A stretch of 12,672 nt of DNA, from NCBI GenBank assembly GCA_030599405.1, contig JAUVOB010000005.1, positions 1 through 12,672 of the forward strand. The letters are read 5' to 3'. Position numbers and translations under genes: made by a program. Source of the stretch: Chloroflexota bacterium (lineage in GTDB: Bacteria; Chloroflexota; Anaerolineae; Promineifilales; Promineifilaceae). Each line of letters starts with the position of its first letter. The first letter of the stretch is position 1. Below are positions 1-7,607 of this stretch, piece by piece. The notes under the pieces are model-generated. The model was not told where the DNA came from and did not search any database. It was given only the letters and a program-made list of their open reading frames with translations.

Positions 1-1
1 G

Positions 2-838
2 CCCAATACGTTGTTCGTGACGGGTGGCTATGTCAACGCCCCAGTGGCCACTGCGGCATGGCTCCGGCGCGTACCTTCAGTCATCTTCTTGCCTGATGTT
101 GAGCCGGGGATGGCGATCCGCGTGTTGAGTCGTTTTGCCAAACGAGTGGCATGTACAACCGAGGCTTCGCTGAACTTCTTTAAGCCAGGAAAGGGAATCG
201 TTACAGGCTACCCGGTCAGACGCAAATTACGCGAAGCCACATCCTTTAGCAAGGACGAGGCATTAGCTCACTTTAACCTGAAACGCGAGAGACCAACTCT
301 GTTCGTTTTTGGTGGTAGTCGCGGAGCCCGCAGTATCAATCGAGCTCTATTAGCTGGGTTACCGCTATTACTCGACCGAATTCAGGTGATTCACATAAGC
401 GGCATGTTGGACTGGGCAGAGGTTAAGGAAAACAGAGATTCATTACCAGAGGATCAGCAGACCTACTATCGGGCCTACCCATATCTTCACGAGGAAATGG
501 GGAAGGCCTTTCGTTCAGCCGATCTCGTATTAGCGAGGGCTGGGGCTAGTATGCTCGGTGAATGCCCCGCGTTTGGTCTTCCGGCCATTTTAGTTCCCTA
601 TCCATATGCCTGGCGTTATCAGAAGGTTAACGCCGACTACTTGGAGCAAAGGGGAGCCGCGATCAGTGTGCGAGACGAGGACTTGATGGAGAAGCTGGTC
701 GAGACAGTTCTTGGGTTTCTCTTCGATGAGATCCTTCATGATGAGATCTCGACCGCCGCTGAAAGGTTGGACGTACCGGATTCAGCCACCAAGTTGGCTC
801 GATTATTGATAGATATTGGGCAAGGTGCACTCAAATGA
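2..838 (+). CDS. murG: MurG, lipid II-forming GlcNAc transferase (5' partial)
   Basis: MurG transfers GlcNAc from UDP-GlcNAc to lipid I on the inner face of the membrane, giving lipid II. The frame is open to the left edge, so the N-terminus is missing; the TTG at 11 is probably internal, because the codons before it continue a MurG-like stretch (PNT then LFVTGGYVNAPVATAAW, matching the family's GGYVSxP region). Also visible are the start of the C-terminal Rossmann domain (LFVFGGSRGARSIN, the GGSxGA motif) and the nucleotide-sugar site (RAGASMLGECPAFGLPAILVPYP followed by NADYLEQRGAA). About 278 residues are present against roughly 350-370 for the family, so some 80-90 are off the edge. The stop overlaps the next start as ATGA, suggesting translational coupling. 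MurG is the firm family call; the sequence is divergent (for example PDVEPG where HEQNAxPG is usual). Confidence 0.9.
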   Translation, partial: PNTLFVTGGYVNAPVATAAWLRRVPSVIFLPDVEPGMAIRVLSRFAKRVACTTEASLNFFKPGKGIVTGYPVRRKLREATSFSKDEALAHFNLKRERPTLFVFGGSRGARSINRALLAGLPLLLDRIQVIHISGMLDWAEVKENRDSLPEDQQTYYRAYPYLHEEMGKAFRSADLVLARAGASMLGECPAFGLPAILVPYPYAWRYQKVNADYLEQRGAAISVRDEDLMEKLVETVLGFLFDEILHDEISTAAERLDVPDSATKLARLLIDIGQGALK

Positions 839-1419
839 TCAATCTATTTGCGCTCTTTTGGATTAGCATTATTTTATTCGCCACAATCGGTGCCGTACGC
901 GGCTGGAGTAAGGAAGTCATCGCCATGGCTGGCCTCGTGCTCTCCTTATTCGCGCTAAATACCTTCGGGCACCTCTTTGTCAGGCTCGTAGGCAGCGTCG
1001 GCCTAGGAGCTGACGAAGCGGACTTTCTAGCAGAAATGAGGCGCCAATTCATGATTCTTGGTGGAATCCATGTGTTAATCGCCTTCTTTAGCTACCAGGG
1101 AGTCGTTCTGGTTCGATCCCGCATAACCCCGCGAGAAACCATCCAGGAACGATTACTTGGCCTGATTTTCGGCGCCTTGAATGGTTACCTGGTAGTGGGA
1201 ACGTTGTGGTCCTTACTCGAGTACAAGATCACGCCGGATGGCTGGCTGCGTCTACCACCCAACTTCCCATATGCTTTTGATCCAATGATAATCAGACCAG
1301 TGATTGAGGCCCCCGGTCAGGAACTCCTATTAACACATCTACCGATTCCGTTCCTCGTACCCTGGCTTCCATTGTTGGTAGTTCTAGTCTTCCTGTTCGT
1401 GATAGTCGTGATTCTTTAG
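835..1419 (+). CDS. CvpA-family multi-pass membrane protein
   Basis: The 194-residue hydrophobic protein has about five membrane segments (roughly residues 4-22, 27-47, 70-92, 105-125 and 172-194). The first loop reads IGAVRGWSKEV, like the Gly-x-x-Arg-Gly-x-x-Lys-Glu signature between the first two helices of CvpA (colicin V production) proteins. In the wider family CvpA is an inner-membrane protein linked to envelope homeostasis, and its biochemical role is not settled. Here it starts inside the murG stop codon (ATGA overlap) and ends just before murC, so it is probably co-translated with cell wall genes and may act in envelope synthesis; that is inference. The C-terminal hydrophobic segment runs almost to the last residue and lacks the usual hydrophilic tail. 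An alternative is an unrelated membrane protein resembling CvpA only in its first hairpin. Confidence 0.65.
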   Translation: MINLFALFWISIILFATIGAVRGWSKEVIAMAGLVLSLFALNTFGHLFVRLVGSVGLGADEADFLAEMRRQFMILGGIHVLIAFFSYQGVVLVRSRITPRETIQERLLGLIFGALNGYLVVGTLWSLLEYKITPDGWLRLPPNFPYAFDPMIIRPVIEAPGQELLLTHLPIPFLVPWLPLLVVLVFLFVIVVIL

Positions 1420-1465
1420 CAAGCGATTGCCAGAAAGTCGAGACAGACCTTTACTAGCGAAGCGC

Positions 1466-2956
1466 ATGGTGGAAATGACCATCTCAAAAGATCGCCAATT
1501 AATCGGTGAACTAGACCGCGGAAGCCATATTCATCTCGTGGGTATTGGCGGTTTCGGTCTGTCTGCGATTGCGCGTGTTCTCCTAGGTAAGGGTTTTATT
1601 GTAAGTGGCTCTGATCTTCAGAGGAACGAGCTGACAGACGAGCTAGCGGAAGCGGGCGCGACCATCTATATAGGACATAGCGCCGACAACTGGAAAGGGG
1701 CGGATGCGTTGCTCGTTTCATCGGCAATCCCGCTCGAAAATCCAGAGGTAGTATCGGCCAAAGAAGCGGGAGTGCCGGTGGTGAAACGAGCGGATCTGAT
1801 AGGCGATCTCATGAGCGATAGTTATGGGATTGCCGTCGCAGGATCTCATGGCAAGACTACAACTACAGGAATGATCGCCCAGATCTTGGTTGAGGCAGAT
1901 CTGGATCCATCGGTGATAGTAGGTGGCGTACTTCCCTTGTTTGGCACAAATGGGCATGCCGGAAATGGTATTCATTTCATTGTTGAAGCCGACGAATACG
2001 ACTATATGTTCTTAGGTTTACGACCTACGATATCCATTATCACGAACATCGAGTTCGATCATCCAGACATTTTTCCGACAGTCGATGCATACCGATCTGC
2101 ATTCGAACAGTTCGCCCATCTTACGCCAGAATATGGGATGCTTATCGTGTGCGCGGATGATGCGAATGCTCTCGAGTTGGCAAATGGAAAGAGTCCTCCT
2201 GGCGTCAACGTCGAAACATACGGACTTGGAACGGCGATGTGGAGAGCAGTAGACCTGAGACAAAACCAACTTGGAGGTTTAGATTTTCTAATACAGCGTG
2301 ACGAGGACACCGTCGGGCTGGCCCGTCTGCGCGTTCCTGGTGAACACAACGTGTTGAACGCGCTGGCCGCCATCGTCGTCGCAGTCAATTTGGGAATCGA
2401 ATTCAACACTATTAGGAAGGCACTAGCCAACTTTAACGGCATTGGTCGCCGTTTCCAGATAATAGGTGAAGCCGGTGACGTCGTGATTATCGATGATTAC
2501 GCGCACCATCCGACTGAGATCAGGGCGACACTCGCAGCCGCCAGACAACGCTATGCAGACCGGCGCATATGGGCAGTTTGGCAGCCGCATACCTATAGCC
2601 GTACCAAGAGGTTGCAGGATGAATTCGCTACATCGTTTAACGATGCCGATATTGTTACCGTCCTCGATATTTTCAGAAGCAGAGAGAAGGATACGTTAGG
2701 CATCGACGCGAATACCGTCGCCGAGGCGATAGAACACGACAACACAGGACATTTCGGCGGTGTAGAAGAAACGGTTTCCTATATTCTTGATCGGGTCAGG
2801 CCGGGAGATGTAATCATTACCCTAACAGCTGGTGACGGGTACCTGGTTGGTGATGCCGTGCTGCAAGTCCTGCAAAGTCGTGTAGCAAACCGTTCCTCGA
2901 CCAACGGCAAGGTGAACGGATCCGTATCTTCTAACGATAGTAATAACAATACCTGA
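1466..2956 (+). CDS. murC: UDP-N-acetylmuramate--L-alanine ligase MurC
   Basis: MurC uses ATP to join L-alanine to UDP-MurNAc, the first amino acid of the peptidoglycan stem peptide, in the cytoplasm. Seen in order: N-terminal Rossmann domain (HIHLVGIGGFGLSAIA), P-loop AGSHGKTTTTGMIA (about residues 125-137), EADEYDYMF, TNIEFDHPD, a central-domain motif (VPGEHNVLNALAA) and the C-terminal DDYAHHPTEIRA with WQPHTYSRT. All Mur ligase core motifs look intact. The start is uncertain: the frame is open from a TTG at 1427, with ATG at 1466 and 1475, and none has a good Shine-Dalgarno. I prefer 1466, which leaves a short lead-in before HIHLVGIGG. The last 25 or so residues are a Ser/Asn-rich tail with no match to the core fold. 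It lies shortly after the CvpA-like gene and before murB. Confidence 0.93.
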   Translation: MVEMTISKDRQLIGELDRGSHIHLVGIGGFGLSAIARVLLGKGFIVSGSDLQRNELTDELAEAGATIYIGHSADNWKGADALLVSSAIPLENPEVVSAKEAGVPVVKRADLIGDLMSDSYGIAVAGSHGKTTTTGMIAQILVEADLDPSVIVGGVLPLFGTNGHAGNGIHFIVEADEYDYMFLGLRPTISIITNIEFDHPDIFPTVDAYRSAFEQFAHLTPEYGMLIVCADDANALELANGKSPPGVNVETYGLGTAMWRAVDLRQNQLGGLDFLIQRDEDTVGLARLRVPGEHNVLNALAAIVVAVNLGIEFNTIRKALANFNGIGRRFQIIGEAGDVVIIDDYAHHPTEIRATLAAARQRYADRRIWAVWQPHTYSRTKRLQDEFATSFNDADIVTVLDIFRSREKDTLGIDANTVAEAIEHDNTGHFGGVEETVSYILDRVRPGDVIITLTAGDGYLVGDAVLQVLQSRVANRSSTNGKVNGSVSSNDSNNNT

Positions 2957-2962
2957 AAGGCT

Positions 2963-2979
2963 GATTCGCTCGCTGAATC
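2963..2979 (+). other. Small hairpin between murC and murB
   Basis: GATTC and GAATC flank a 7-base loop just after the murC stop and just before the murB Shine-Dalgarno (GGAGG at 2985-2989). The stem is perfect but only 5 bp and there is no T-run, so it is not a terminator. It may mark a processing or pausing site. Confidence 0.3.
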
Positions 2980-3000
2980 TAATTGGAGGCCTGCTAACAG

Positions 3001-3987
3001 ATGGAAAGCAACGGAATGGAACTTGAAACTACAGTGCTCGAAGCGATACAGATGCGCTTTCGTGATGTCTTTGACGAAAACTTCAGAGTAAATGAACCGC
3101 TTGATCGATATACATCAGCCCGTGTCGGCGGTCCAGCGGAAATGCTCGTGATTGTTAACAACACTACCGAGCTACTAACAGCGATCGAGCTGGCCTATGC
3201 TCAGAACGTCCCATATATCATTCTCGGAGGAGGATCCAACGTCCTTGTAGCTGACAAGGGAGTACCTGGATTGGCTATCCTCAATAAGGCTAAGGGCGTT
3301 AACTTCAGGCATACAGGCTACGGCGTTGTTTGTACTGCTGAATCAGGTGTGAACTTATCATCACTTGCCAGGCAGTGCATTGTTAAGGGTCTTGGCGGCA
3401 TTGAGTGGGCAGTCAGCGTTCCGGGTACTGTGGGAGGAGCGGTCGTTGGCAACTCCGGCGCACATGGCGGTGATATGAACAACACGCTCTTAGCAGCGAC
3501 TGTCTGGGAGCCGGGAACAGGTCTTCGTATTTACAGTAATGAGGAGTTGGAATACGGTTACAGGTATAGCATCTTAAAGAAAGAGCAGATTGAACCACGC
3601 CCCCGCCGAGTGGTGTTATCGGCTGAACTGGAACTAAAGCCAGAGCCGGTCGAGGTCTTGGTAGCCCGAGCTGATGGCTTTATCGCCCACCGAAAACAAA
3701 CGCAACCGGGTGGAGCCAGCACCGGATCGATGTTTAAGAATCCGGAGAACTACTACGCAGGGTACTTGATAGAAGCGGCGGGGCTTAAAGGATTTCGAAT
3801 CGGCGGCGCACACATATCAGAGAAACATGCGAACTTCTTCGTTAACGATCAGGGAGCATCGGCCGAGGATATCCGGTCCCTCATCGCCGAAGCATGGAAT
3901 GCGGTGCGAGAGCAATTCGGCGTCGAGCTTGATCTGGAAGTGGAACTAATTGGTGATTGGGGTTTTGATGGCTATGAAACGAAATAA
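3001..3987 (+). CDS. murB: UDP-N-acetylenolpyruvoylglucosamine reductase MurB
   Basis: MurB is an FAD enzyme that uses NADPH to reduce UDP-GlcNAc-enolpyruvate to UDP-MurNAc, the substrate MurC then takes. Visible are the FAD-binding half ([15 protein letters not shown] at 37-51, [16 protein letters not shown] at 72-87, [20 protein letters not shown] at 139-158), an RYS motif near 188-190, and the substrate half with [10 protein letters not shown] (239-248), whose Ser243 matches the catalytic serine, then [15 protein letters not shown] (268-282). The C-terminal EVELIG sits where the family keeps a catalytic Glu. Length is 328 residues, normal for the shorter MurB type. The ATG at 3001 is supported by GGAGG at 2985-2989 with rather long spacing (11 bases); an ATG at 3016 is too far from it. 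Gene order murC-murB-ddl-ftsQ is common in dcw clusters. Confidence 0.95.
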   Translation: MESNGMELETTVLEAIQMRFRDVFDENFRVNEPLDRYTSARVGGPAEMLVIVNNTTELLTAIELAYAQNVPYIILGGGSNVLVADKGVPGLAILNKAKGVNFRHTGYGVVCTAESGVNLSSLARQCIVKGLGGIEWAVSVPGTVGGAVVGNSGAHGGDMNNTLLAATVWEPGTGLRIYSNEELEYGYRYSILKKEQIEPRPRRVVLSAELELKPEPVEVLVARADGFIAHRKQTQPGGASTGSMFKNPENYYAGYLIEAAGLKGFRIGGAHISEKHANFFVNDQGASAEDIRSLIAEAWNAVREQFGVELDLEVELIGDWGFDGYETK

Positions 3988-3990
3988 TCA

Positions 3991-4013
3991 CCTGCCAGGA
4001 TAAGTCTGGCAGG
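3991..4013 (+). other. Strong hairpin after the murB stop codon
   Basis: CCTGCCAG and CTGGCAGG form a perfect 8-bp, mostly G/C stem around a 7-base loop, beginning 3 bases after the murB stop. The sequence that follows (CAGAAAGAGG) has no T-run, so it is not a standard intrinsic terminator. An mRNA-stability or processing element between murB and ddl is the likely reading. Confidence 0.6.
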
Positions 4014-4040
4014 CAGAAAGAGGAATGAAAGAGCAAGCTG

Positions 4041-5210
4041 GTGGCTGAGAGAGAAAGCAAAGCTAGACCCAATAACAGTAGGTTGCGCGTCGGCGTTATC
4101 CTTGGAGGTCGTTCGGGTGAACATGAAGTGTCGTTGATGTCTGCCAGCTCGGTCATCTCCGCTCTCGATCCAGAAAAATATGAAGTGGTCATGATCGGCA
4201 TAACTAGAGAAGGTAGATGGCTAACGGGAGATGTATCTAGGGCTCTTGAATCGGGTCTAGAAGATCTCGGTCGACCAGCAACTTTGCTTCCAGATCCACA
4301 ATCTTCGGGGCTTTTAGAACTCGAGATCATTGAAAGTAGACAGACAAGCCTGAAAGAAGTAACCGAGCTCGATCTCATCATTCCAGTCCTTCACGGCCCT
4401 TATGGTGAAGATGGAACAGTGCAGGGCCTCCTTGAACTGGCTGGATTGCCCTATGTCGGAGCCGGTGTTGTGGGTTCGGCCGTCGGCATGGACAAGGCGA
4501 TATTCAAGTCGGTCATGATAGCCCACGGCATACCTCTCTTGCCTTGGTCTCTCGTTCTTCGTTCTGAATGGAAACAAGATAAAGATGCCATCCTAGACCG
4601 GCTGGAGGTTGCCTTGAACTATCCGATGTTCACCAAACCAGCCAACCTCGGTTCAAGCGTTGGCATAAGTAAATGTAACGACAGAAAAGAACTGATTGAA
4701 GGATTACAGCAAGCTGCCCGATACGATCGAAGGCTGGTCGTAGAGCAAGGCATTAATGGGCGAGAGCTAGAAGTCTCGGTACTTGGAAACGACAAACCTA
4801 TTACAAGTATCGTTGGAGAGATACGCCCTCGGCGCGAATTCTATGATTACATAGCCAAATACATGATTGATCCAGGACCTGAAGAGGAATCAGAGCTGAT
4901 TATTCCGGCGGACCTTGAATCAGAGCTTGCTGACACCATTCGAGATCTTGCAGTAAAGGCATTTCTGGCCATTGATTGTGCCGGAATGGCTCGAGTAGAT
5001 TTCCTACTCGACAGGGACAGCGACCAGATTTTTATTAACGAGCTTAACACGATACCAGGCTTCACGAGGATCTCTATGTATCCCAAACTCTGGGAAGCAT
5101 CAGGGCTTCCATATCCCGAATTACTCGATCGTCTAATTGGATTGGCATTAGAGCGATTTGAGACAAAAGCTGACCTTGAAACTAATTTTGAGTCGAGGGT
5201 AGAAAGTTAG
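4041..5210 (+). CDS. ddl: D-alanine--D-alanine ligase
   Basis: Ddl joins two D-alanines with ATP, making the dipeptide that MurF adds to the stem peptide. The ATP-grasp enzyme is complete: [14 protein letters not shown] (18-31, with the catalytic Glu of HEVS at 29), [15 protein letters not shown] (115-129), [13 protein letters not shown] (199-211), [18 protein letters not shown] (233-250), the omega-loop FYDYIAKY (267-274), and MARVDFLL then [12 protein letters not shown] (331-342). The Tyr of AKY (274) points to D-Ala-D-Ala rather than D-Ala-D-lactate specificity. The start is a GTG: an in-frame TGA at 4026-4028 blocks anything earlier, and no other usual start precedes the GGRSGEHE motif. 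The Shine-Dalgarno is weak (AAAGAG at 4028-4033). Length of 389 is slightly long for the family, with about 20 extra residues at the C-terminus. Confidence 0.94.
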   Translation: MAERESKARPNNSRLRVGVILGGRSGEHEVSLMSASSVISALDPEKYEVVMIGITREGRWLTGDVSRALESGLEDLGRPATLLPDPQSSGLLELEIIESRQTSLKEVTELDLIIPVLHGPYGEDGTVQGLLELAGLPYVGAGVVGSAVGMDKAIFKSVMIAHGIPLLPWSLVLRSEWKQDKDAILDRLEVALNYPMFTKPANLGSSVGISKCNDRKELIEGLQQAARYDRRLVVEQGINGRELEVSVLGNDKPITSIVGEIRPRREFYDYIAKYMIDPGPEEESELIIPADLESELADTIRDLAVKAFLAIDCAGMARVDFLLDRDSDQIFINELNTIPGFTRISMYPKLWEASGLPYPELLDRLIGLALERFETKADLETNFESRVES

Positions 5211-5218
5211 TGATTGAC

Positions 5219-5230
5219 CAGTTCGAACTG
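5219..5230 (+). other. 12-bp perfect palindrome between ddl and ftsQ
   Basis: CAGTTCGAACTG is a perfect palindrome 8 bases after the ddl stop. It could fold in RNA as a 4-bp stem with a TCGA loop, or be a protein site in DNA. No promoter elements were found next to it. Confidence 0.3.
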
Positions 5231-5265
5231 TTATTTGTTGTTCGCAAACCGTGGGTTAAGAAATT

Positions 5266-6135
5266 ATGATGCGCTCGTCAAGACATCAACGTAGGAGATT
5301 ACGAAAACAGCCGAAGATTCGACGTGTTCAGTCGACCAGCTCCCTGGCGTTACCCAAGATAGTTGTGCCACCGGCCGCGAAGAAGCGAAAGAGGCGAAAT
5401 GACCGCCGGATCCAGGTTCCATTGGAAGTCTTCAAGAGTCTGGCCATTACCTCCCGTTGGATCAGTCTTGGCCTGCTTGTTATATGCATCTGGGCACTTA
5501 TGCTAGTCGGGCAGAACAGCAACTTCTATCTGTCTGTTATCCCAGTGCTTGGTGCGAGGTCAATACCGGAATCCGAGATCGTTGAAGCAAGTGGTTTAGA
5601 AGGAAGACATATTTTCTCGGCCGATCCTTCGGAGGCAGCGAGCAGGATCAACGAGATACCCGGCGTAATTTCGGCGACGGTTTCCCTGCAGTGGCCTAAC
5701 GAGGTCAATATCCAGGTCGGAGAGGACACCCCTGTTGCTATATGGAAACAGACTGGAAGAACCTACTGGATTAATGAGTCTGGACAATTGCTACCTGCCA
5801 GGTCAACAGTACCAGGACTACTTGTCATTGATTCGGAACAGACAACCCAAGCTAAGGACAATGGGGTTATTGATAAGTCAATTCTAAATGGTGCGCTTCA
5901 GCTCCAAGAACTGCGCCCAAATATTGATCACCTCTACTACATGCCTGGAACAGGTTTAAGTTACAAGGACGGGCGAGGTTGGCGAGGGCATTTTGGCACT
6001 GGGTCGGACATGGAACAGAAGATTGTGATCTACGAGACGATTATCGATGAACTGCTTGAACGTGGACTTGATATATCGTACGTGAGCGTCAGAAACAAGG
6101 CGAAACCCTATTACGTGGCTGAACCAGCGTCATGA
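5266..6135 (+). CDS. ftsQ: Cell division protein FtsQ (DivIB family)
   Basis: FtsQ/DivIB is a single-pass divisome protein that links the cytoplasmic ring to the septal synthesis enzymes. The layout fits: a very basic cytoplasmic region (residues 1-58, with KKRKRRNDRR around 39-48), one membrane helix (about 64-82), a POTRA domain (about 87-155, including IPESEIVEASGLEGRHIF and INEIPGVISATVSLQWPNEVNIQV), then the beta domain that runs to the end (YWINESGQLLPA, the C-terminal RGWRGHFG region). Its 289 residues are normal. The ATG at 5266 is directly followed by a second in-frame ATG at 5269; the upstream TTAAGAA is a poor Shine-Dalgarno, so either may be used. Position between ddl and ftsA supports the call strongly, since FtsQ sequences are poorly conserved. 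Confidence 0.88.
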   Translation: MMRSSRHQRRRLRKQPKIRRVQSTSSLALPKIVVPPAAKKRKRRNDRRIQVPLEVFKSLAITSRWISLGLLVICIWALMLVGQNSNFYLSVIPVLGARSIPESEIVEASGLEGRHIFSADPSEAASRINEIPGVISATVSLQWPNEVNIQVGEDTPVAIWKQTGRTYWINESGQLLPARSTVPGLLVIDSEQTTQAKDNGVIDKSILNGALQLQELRPNIDHLYYMPGTGLSYKDGRGWRGHFGTGSDMEQKIVIYETIIDELLERGLDISYVSVRNKAKPYYVAEPAS

Positions 6136-6136
6136 G

Positions 6137-6149
6137 GTCTGACGCAGAC
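6137..6149 (+). other. Hairpin at the ftsQ stop codon
   Basis: GTCTG-ACG-CAGAC is a perfect 5-bp stem with a 3-base loop, starting 2 bases after the ftsQ stop. There is no T-run. Confidence 0.35.
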
Positions 6150-6190
6150 ATCCGCTAGCTACCGAGATAATGTTGAAGTGACACGTGAAT

Positions 6191-6260
6191 GGCCAAGGTC
6201 ACCAGAAAGCTATCATTGAATTTATGTATTTCGAAGCGATCGCGACCTTAGTGGCCTTTT
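6191..6260 (+). other. Long-range imperfect inverted repeat before ftsA, ending in TTTT
   Basis: GGCCAAGGTC at 6191-6200 pairs with GACCTTAGTGGCC at 6244-6256, leaving three unpaired bases, around a 43-base loop; TTTT follows directly. It resembles a weak attenuator in the 184-bp gap between ftsQ and ftsA, which would let ftsA and ftsZ levels differ from those of the upstream genes. The large loop makes a functional terminator doubtful. Confidence 0.3.
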
Positions 6261-6319
6261 AAAGATGATGGCACTCGAATTGATCATGGCTGAACGCCAA
6301 TTTATATAGAGGTTTTATT

Positions 6320-7534
6320 ATGGACGGTATTATCTTTGGTCTTGACATTGGAACGACAAAGGTTTGCGCTCTTGTTGGAGAGATCCGTAATGGTCAAATG
6401 CAGATAATTGGCCTTGGTCAGCAGAAAGCCGAGGGAATGCGAAAAGGCATGATCATTGATGTGGCCCAAGCGACTGTTCCCATCGCCCTTGCCGTTGAGA
6501 AGGCCGAACAGACGTCGGGCTACGATTTGTCTCAAGCTTTCGTTAGCATGGCGGGTGAACACATCAGCTCAACTAACAATCGAGGCGCAGTGGCCTTCGG
6601 CCGAAATGGCAGCGGTGTCACCCATGAGGATATCGAACGGGCATTGGATGCCGCTCAGGCGATATCCATTCCTCATAACCGTGAGATCGTCCACCTTGTA
6701 CCTCGTACATATACGCTCGATGATCAGGAAGAGGTACGAAGTCCAGTTGGCTTGCATGGCTATCGGCTTGAGGTCGAAGCGCACATCGTAACGGCCGCGA
6801 CTCCCGCCTTAATGAACCTTAGCCAGACAATGGATAATGTAGGTATCAAGGTTGAGGAGTTCGTCCTGAACGCCCTTGCATCAGCTGAAGCGATTCTAGA
6901 TCCAACAGAAATGGAGATGGGAGTGATCATCGCCGATATCGGCGGTGGAACCGCCGACATTGCTCTCTACAAACAAGGCGTGGTATGGCATACAAGAGTA
7001 ATCCCGGTCGGAGGATTTCACATTACAAATGACATCGCCATCGGTTTACGCGTGCCCTTCGACATAGCCGAGGAAGTAAAGCTGAAATACGGGGACTGTA
7101 GGCCTGAGCAAATAGATCCGGGAGTTGTATTCGCGGTGGAGCCATTCGGTGGCGAGAAAATCCAAGTCGGCCGGCAGGACCTTGCCTACGTTGTTGAAGC
7201 CCGCGCGGAAGAGATCTTCCAACTTGTCCTTCAAGAGATTAAGCGTTCGGGCTATGAAGGTTTACTCCCGGCAGGCATTGTACTTACTGGAGGGTCAGCC
7301 CAGCTTAGGGGTATCAGCCACGTTGCCCAGCGCGTGCTTGGCGTCCCAGCTCGAGTAGCCAAGCCGAAGAATCTGGTTGGCCTCGTCGACTCCTTGAACA
7401 GCCCAGCTTTTTCGACCAGCGTCGGCCTTCTTCGCTGGGCAACCAGCGGACATAACCTTTATCGACCGAGGCCTCGACAAGGTGAGATAGGAAGGAAAAT
7501 CGGCGGGATTTTTAGAGCTTTGTTGCCCGGTTAA
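6320..7534 (+). CDS. ftsA: Cell division protein FtsA
   Basis: FtsA is the actin-like protein that tethers FtsZ filaments to the membrane and recruits later divisome proteins. Motifs in order: phosphate-1 loop GLDIGTTKV (7-15), the 1C subdomain (about 84-165, specific to FtsA among actins), phosphate-2 motif IADIGGGTADIAL (204-216), adenosine motif VLTGGSAQLRG (about 321-331), and a C-terminal amphipathic end (GRKIGGIFRALLPG) matching the membrane-targeting helix. The length of 404 is typical. The ATG at 6320 has an AGAGG Shine-Dalgarno at 6308-6312, well spaced. It lies between ftsQ and ftsZ, the usual place. MreB and DnaK are excluded by the SHS2-like 1C region and the C-terminal helix. Confidence 0.96.
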   Translation: MDGIIFGLDIGTTKVCALVGEIRNGQMQIIGLGQQKAEGMRKGMIIDVAQATVPIALAVEKAEQTSGYDLSQAFVSMAGEHISSTNNRGAVAFGRNGSGVTHEDIERALDAAQAISIPHNREIVHLVPRTYTLDDQEEVRSPVGLHGYRLEVEAHIVTAATPALMNLSQTMDNVGIKVEEFVLNALASAEAILDPTEMEMGVIIADIGGGTADIALYKQGVVWHTRVIPVGGFHITNDIAIGLRVPFDIAEEVKLKYGDCRPEQIDPGVVFAVEPFGGEKIQVGRQDLAYVVEARAEEIFQLVLQEIKRSGYEGLLPAGIVLTGGSAQLRGISHVAQRVLGVPARVAKPKNLVGLVDSLNSPAFSTSVGLLRWATSGHNLYRPRPRQGEIGRKIGGIFRALLPG

Positions 7535-7592
7535 GGGTGATTATGTTTGTAAAGCAGATTATTTTTTTATCGATTAATGGGTCTTAATGGTT

Positions 7593-7600
7593 AGGAGAGG
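7593..7600 (+). promoter_or_regulatory. Shine-Dalgarno that fixes the ftsZ start
   Basis: AGGAGAGG is the strongest ribosome-binding site in the window and lies 7 bases before the ATG at 7608. An in-frame ATG at 7587 lies before this site, and using it would translate the Shine-Dalgarno itself, so 7608 is preferred. Confidence 0.8.
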
Positions 7601-7607
7601 ATGGATC

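Noticed and set aside
4025..4048. Seven-codon ORF (MKEQAGG) overlapping the ddl start
   Set aside because: The AGAGG before it is too close to its ATG to serve it, and the product shows no feature.
5217..5232. tRNA T-arm (GTTCGAAC) between ddl and ftsQ
   Set aside because: No acceptor, D or anticodon arms around it; it is only a short palindrome.
6236..6243. GCGATCGC octamer (HIP1-like)
   Set aside because: Only a single copy was noticed, which carries no meaning.
6280..6308. TTGATC-N17-TATATA as an ftsA promoter
   Set aside because: Transcription would begin about five bases before the ATG and exclude the good AGAGG Shine-Dalgarno, so the site is probably part of an AT-rich leader.
7517..7568. 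Terminator between ftsA and ftsZ (GCTTT/AAAGC plus seven T)
   Set aside because: The T-run is striking but the only stem has five pairs with a loop of about 29 bases; ftsZ shows no convincing promoter of its own here.
7574..7590. Direct repeat TTAATGG x2 before ftsZ
   Set aside because: Seven bases in AT-rich leader sequence, with no further copies noticed; likely chance.
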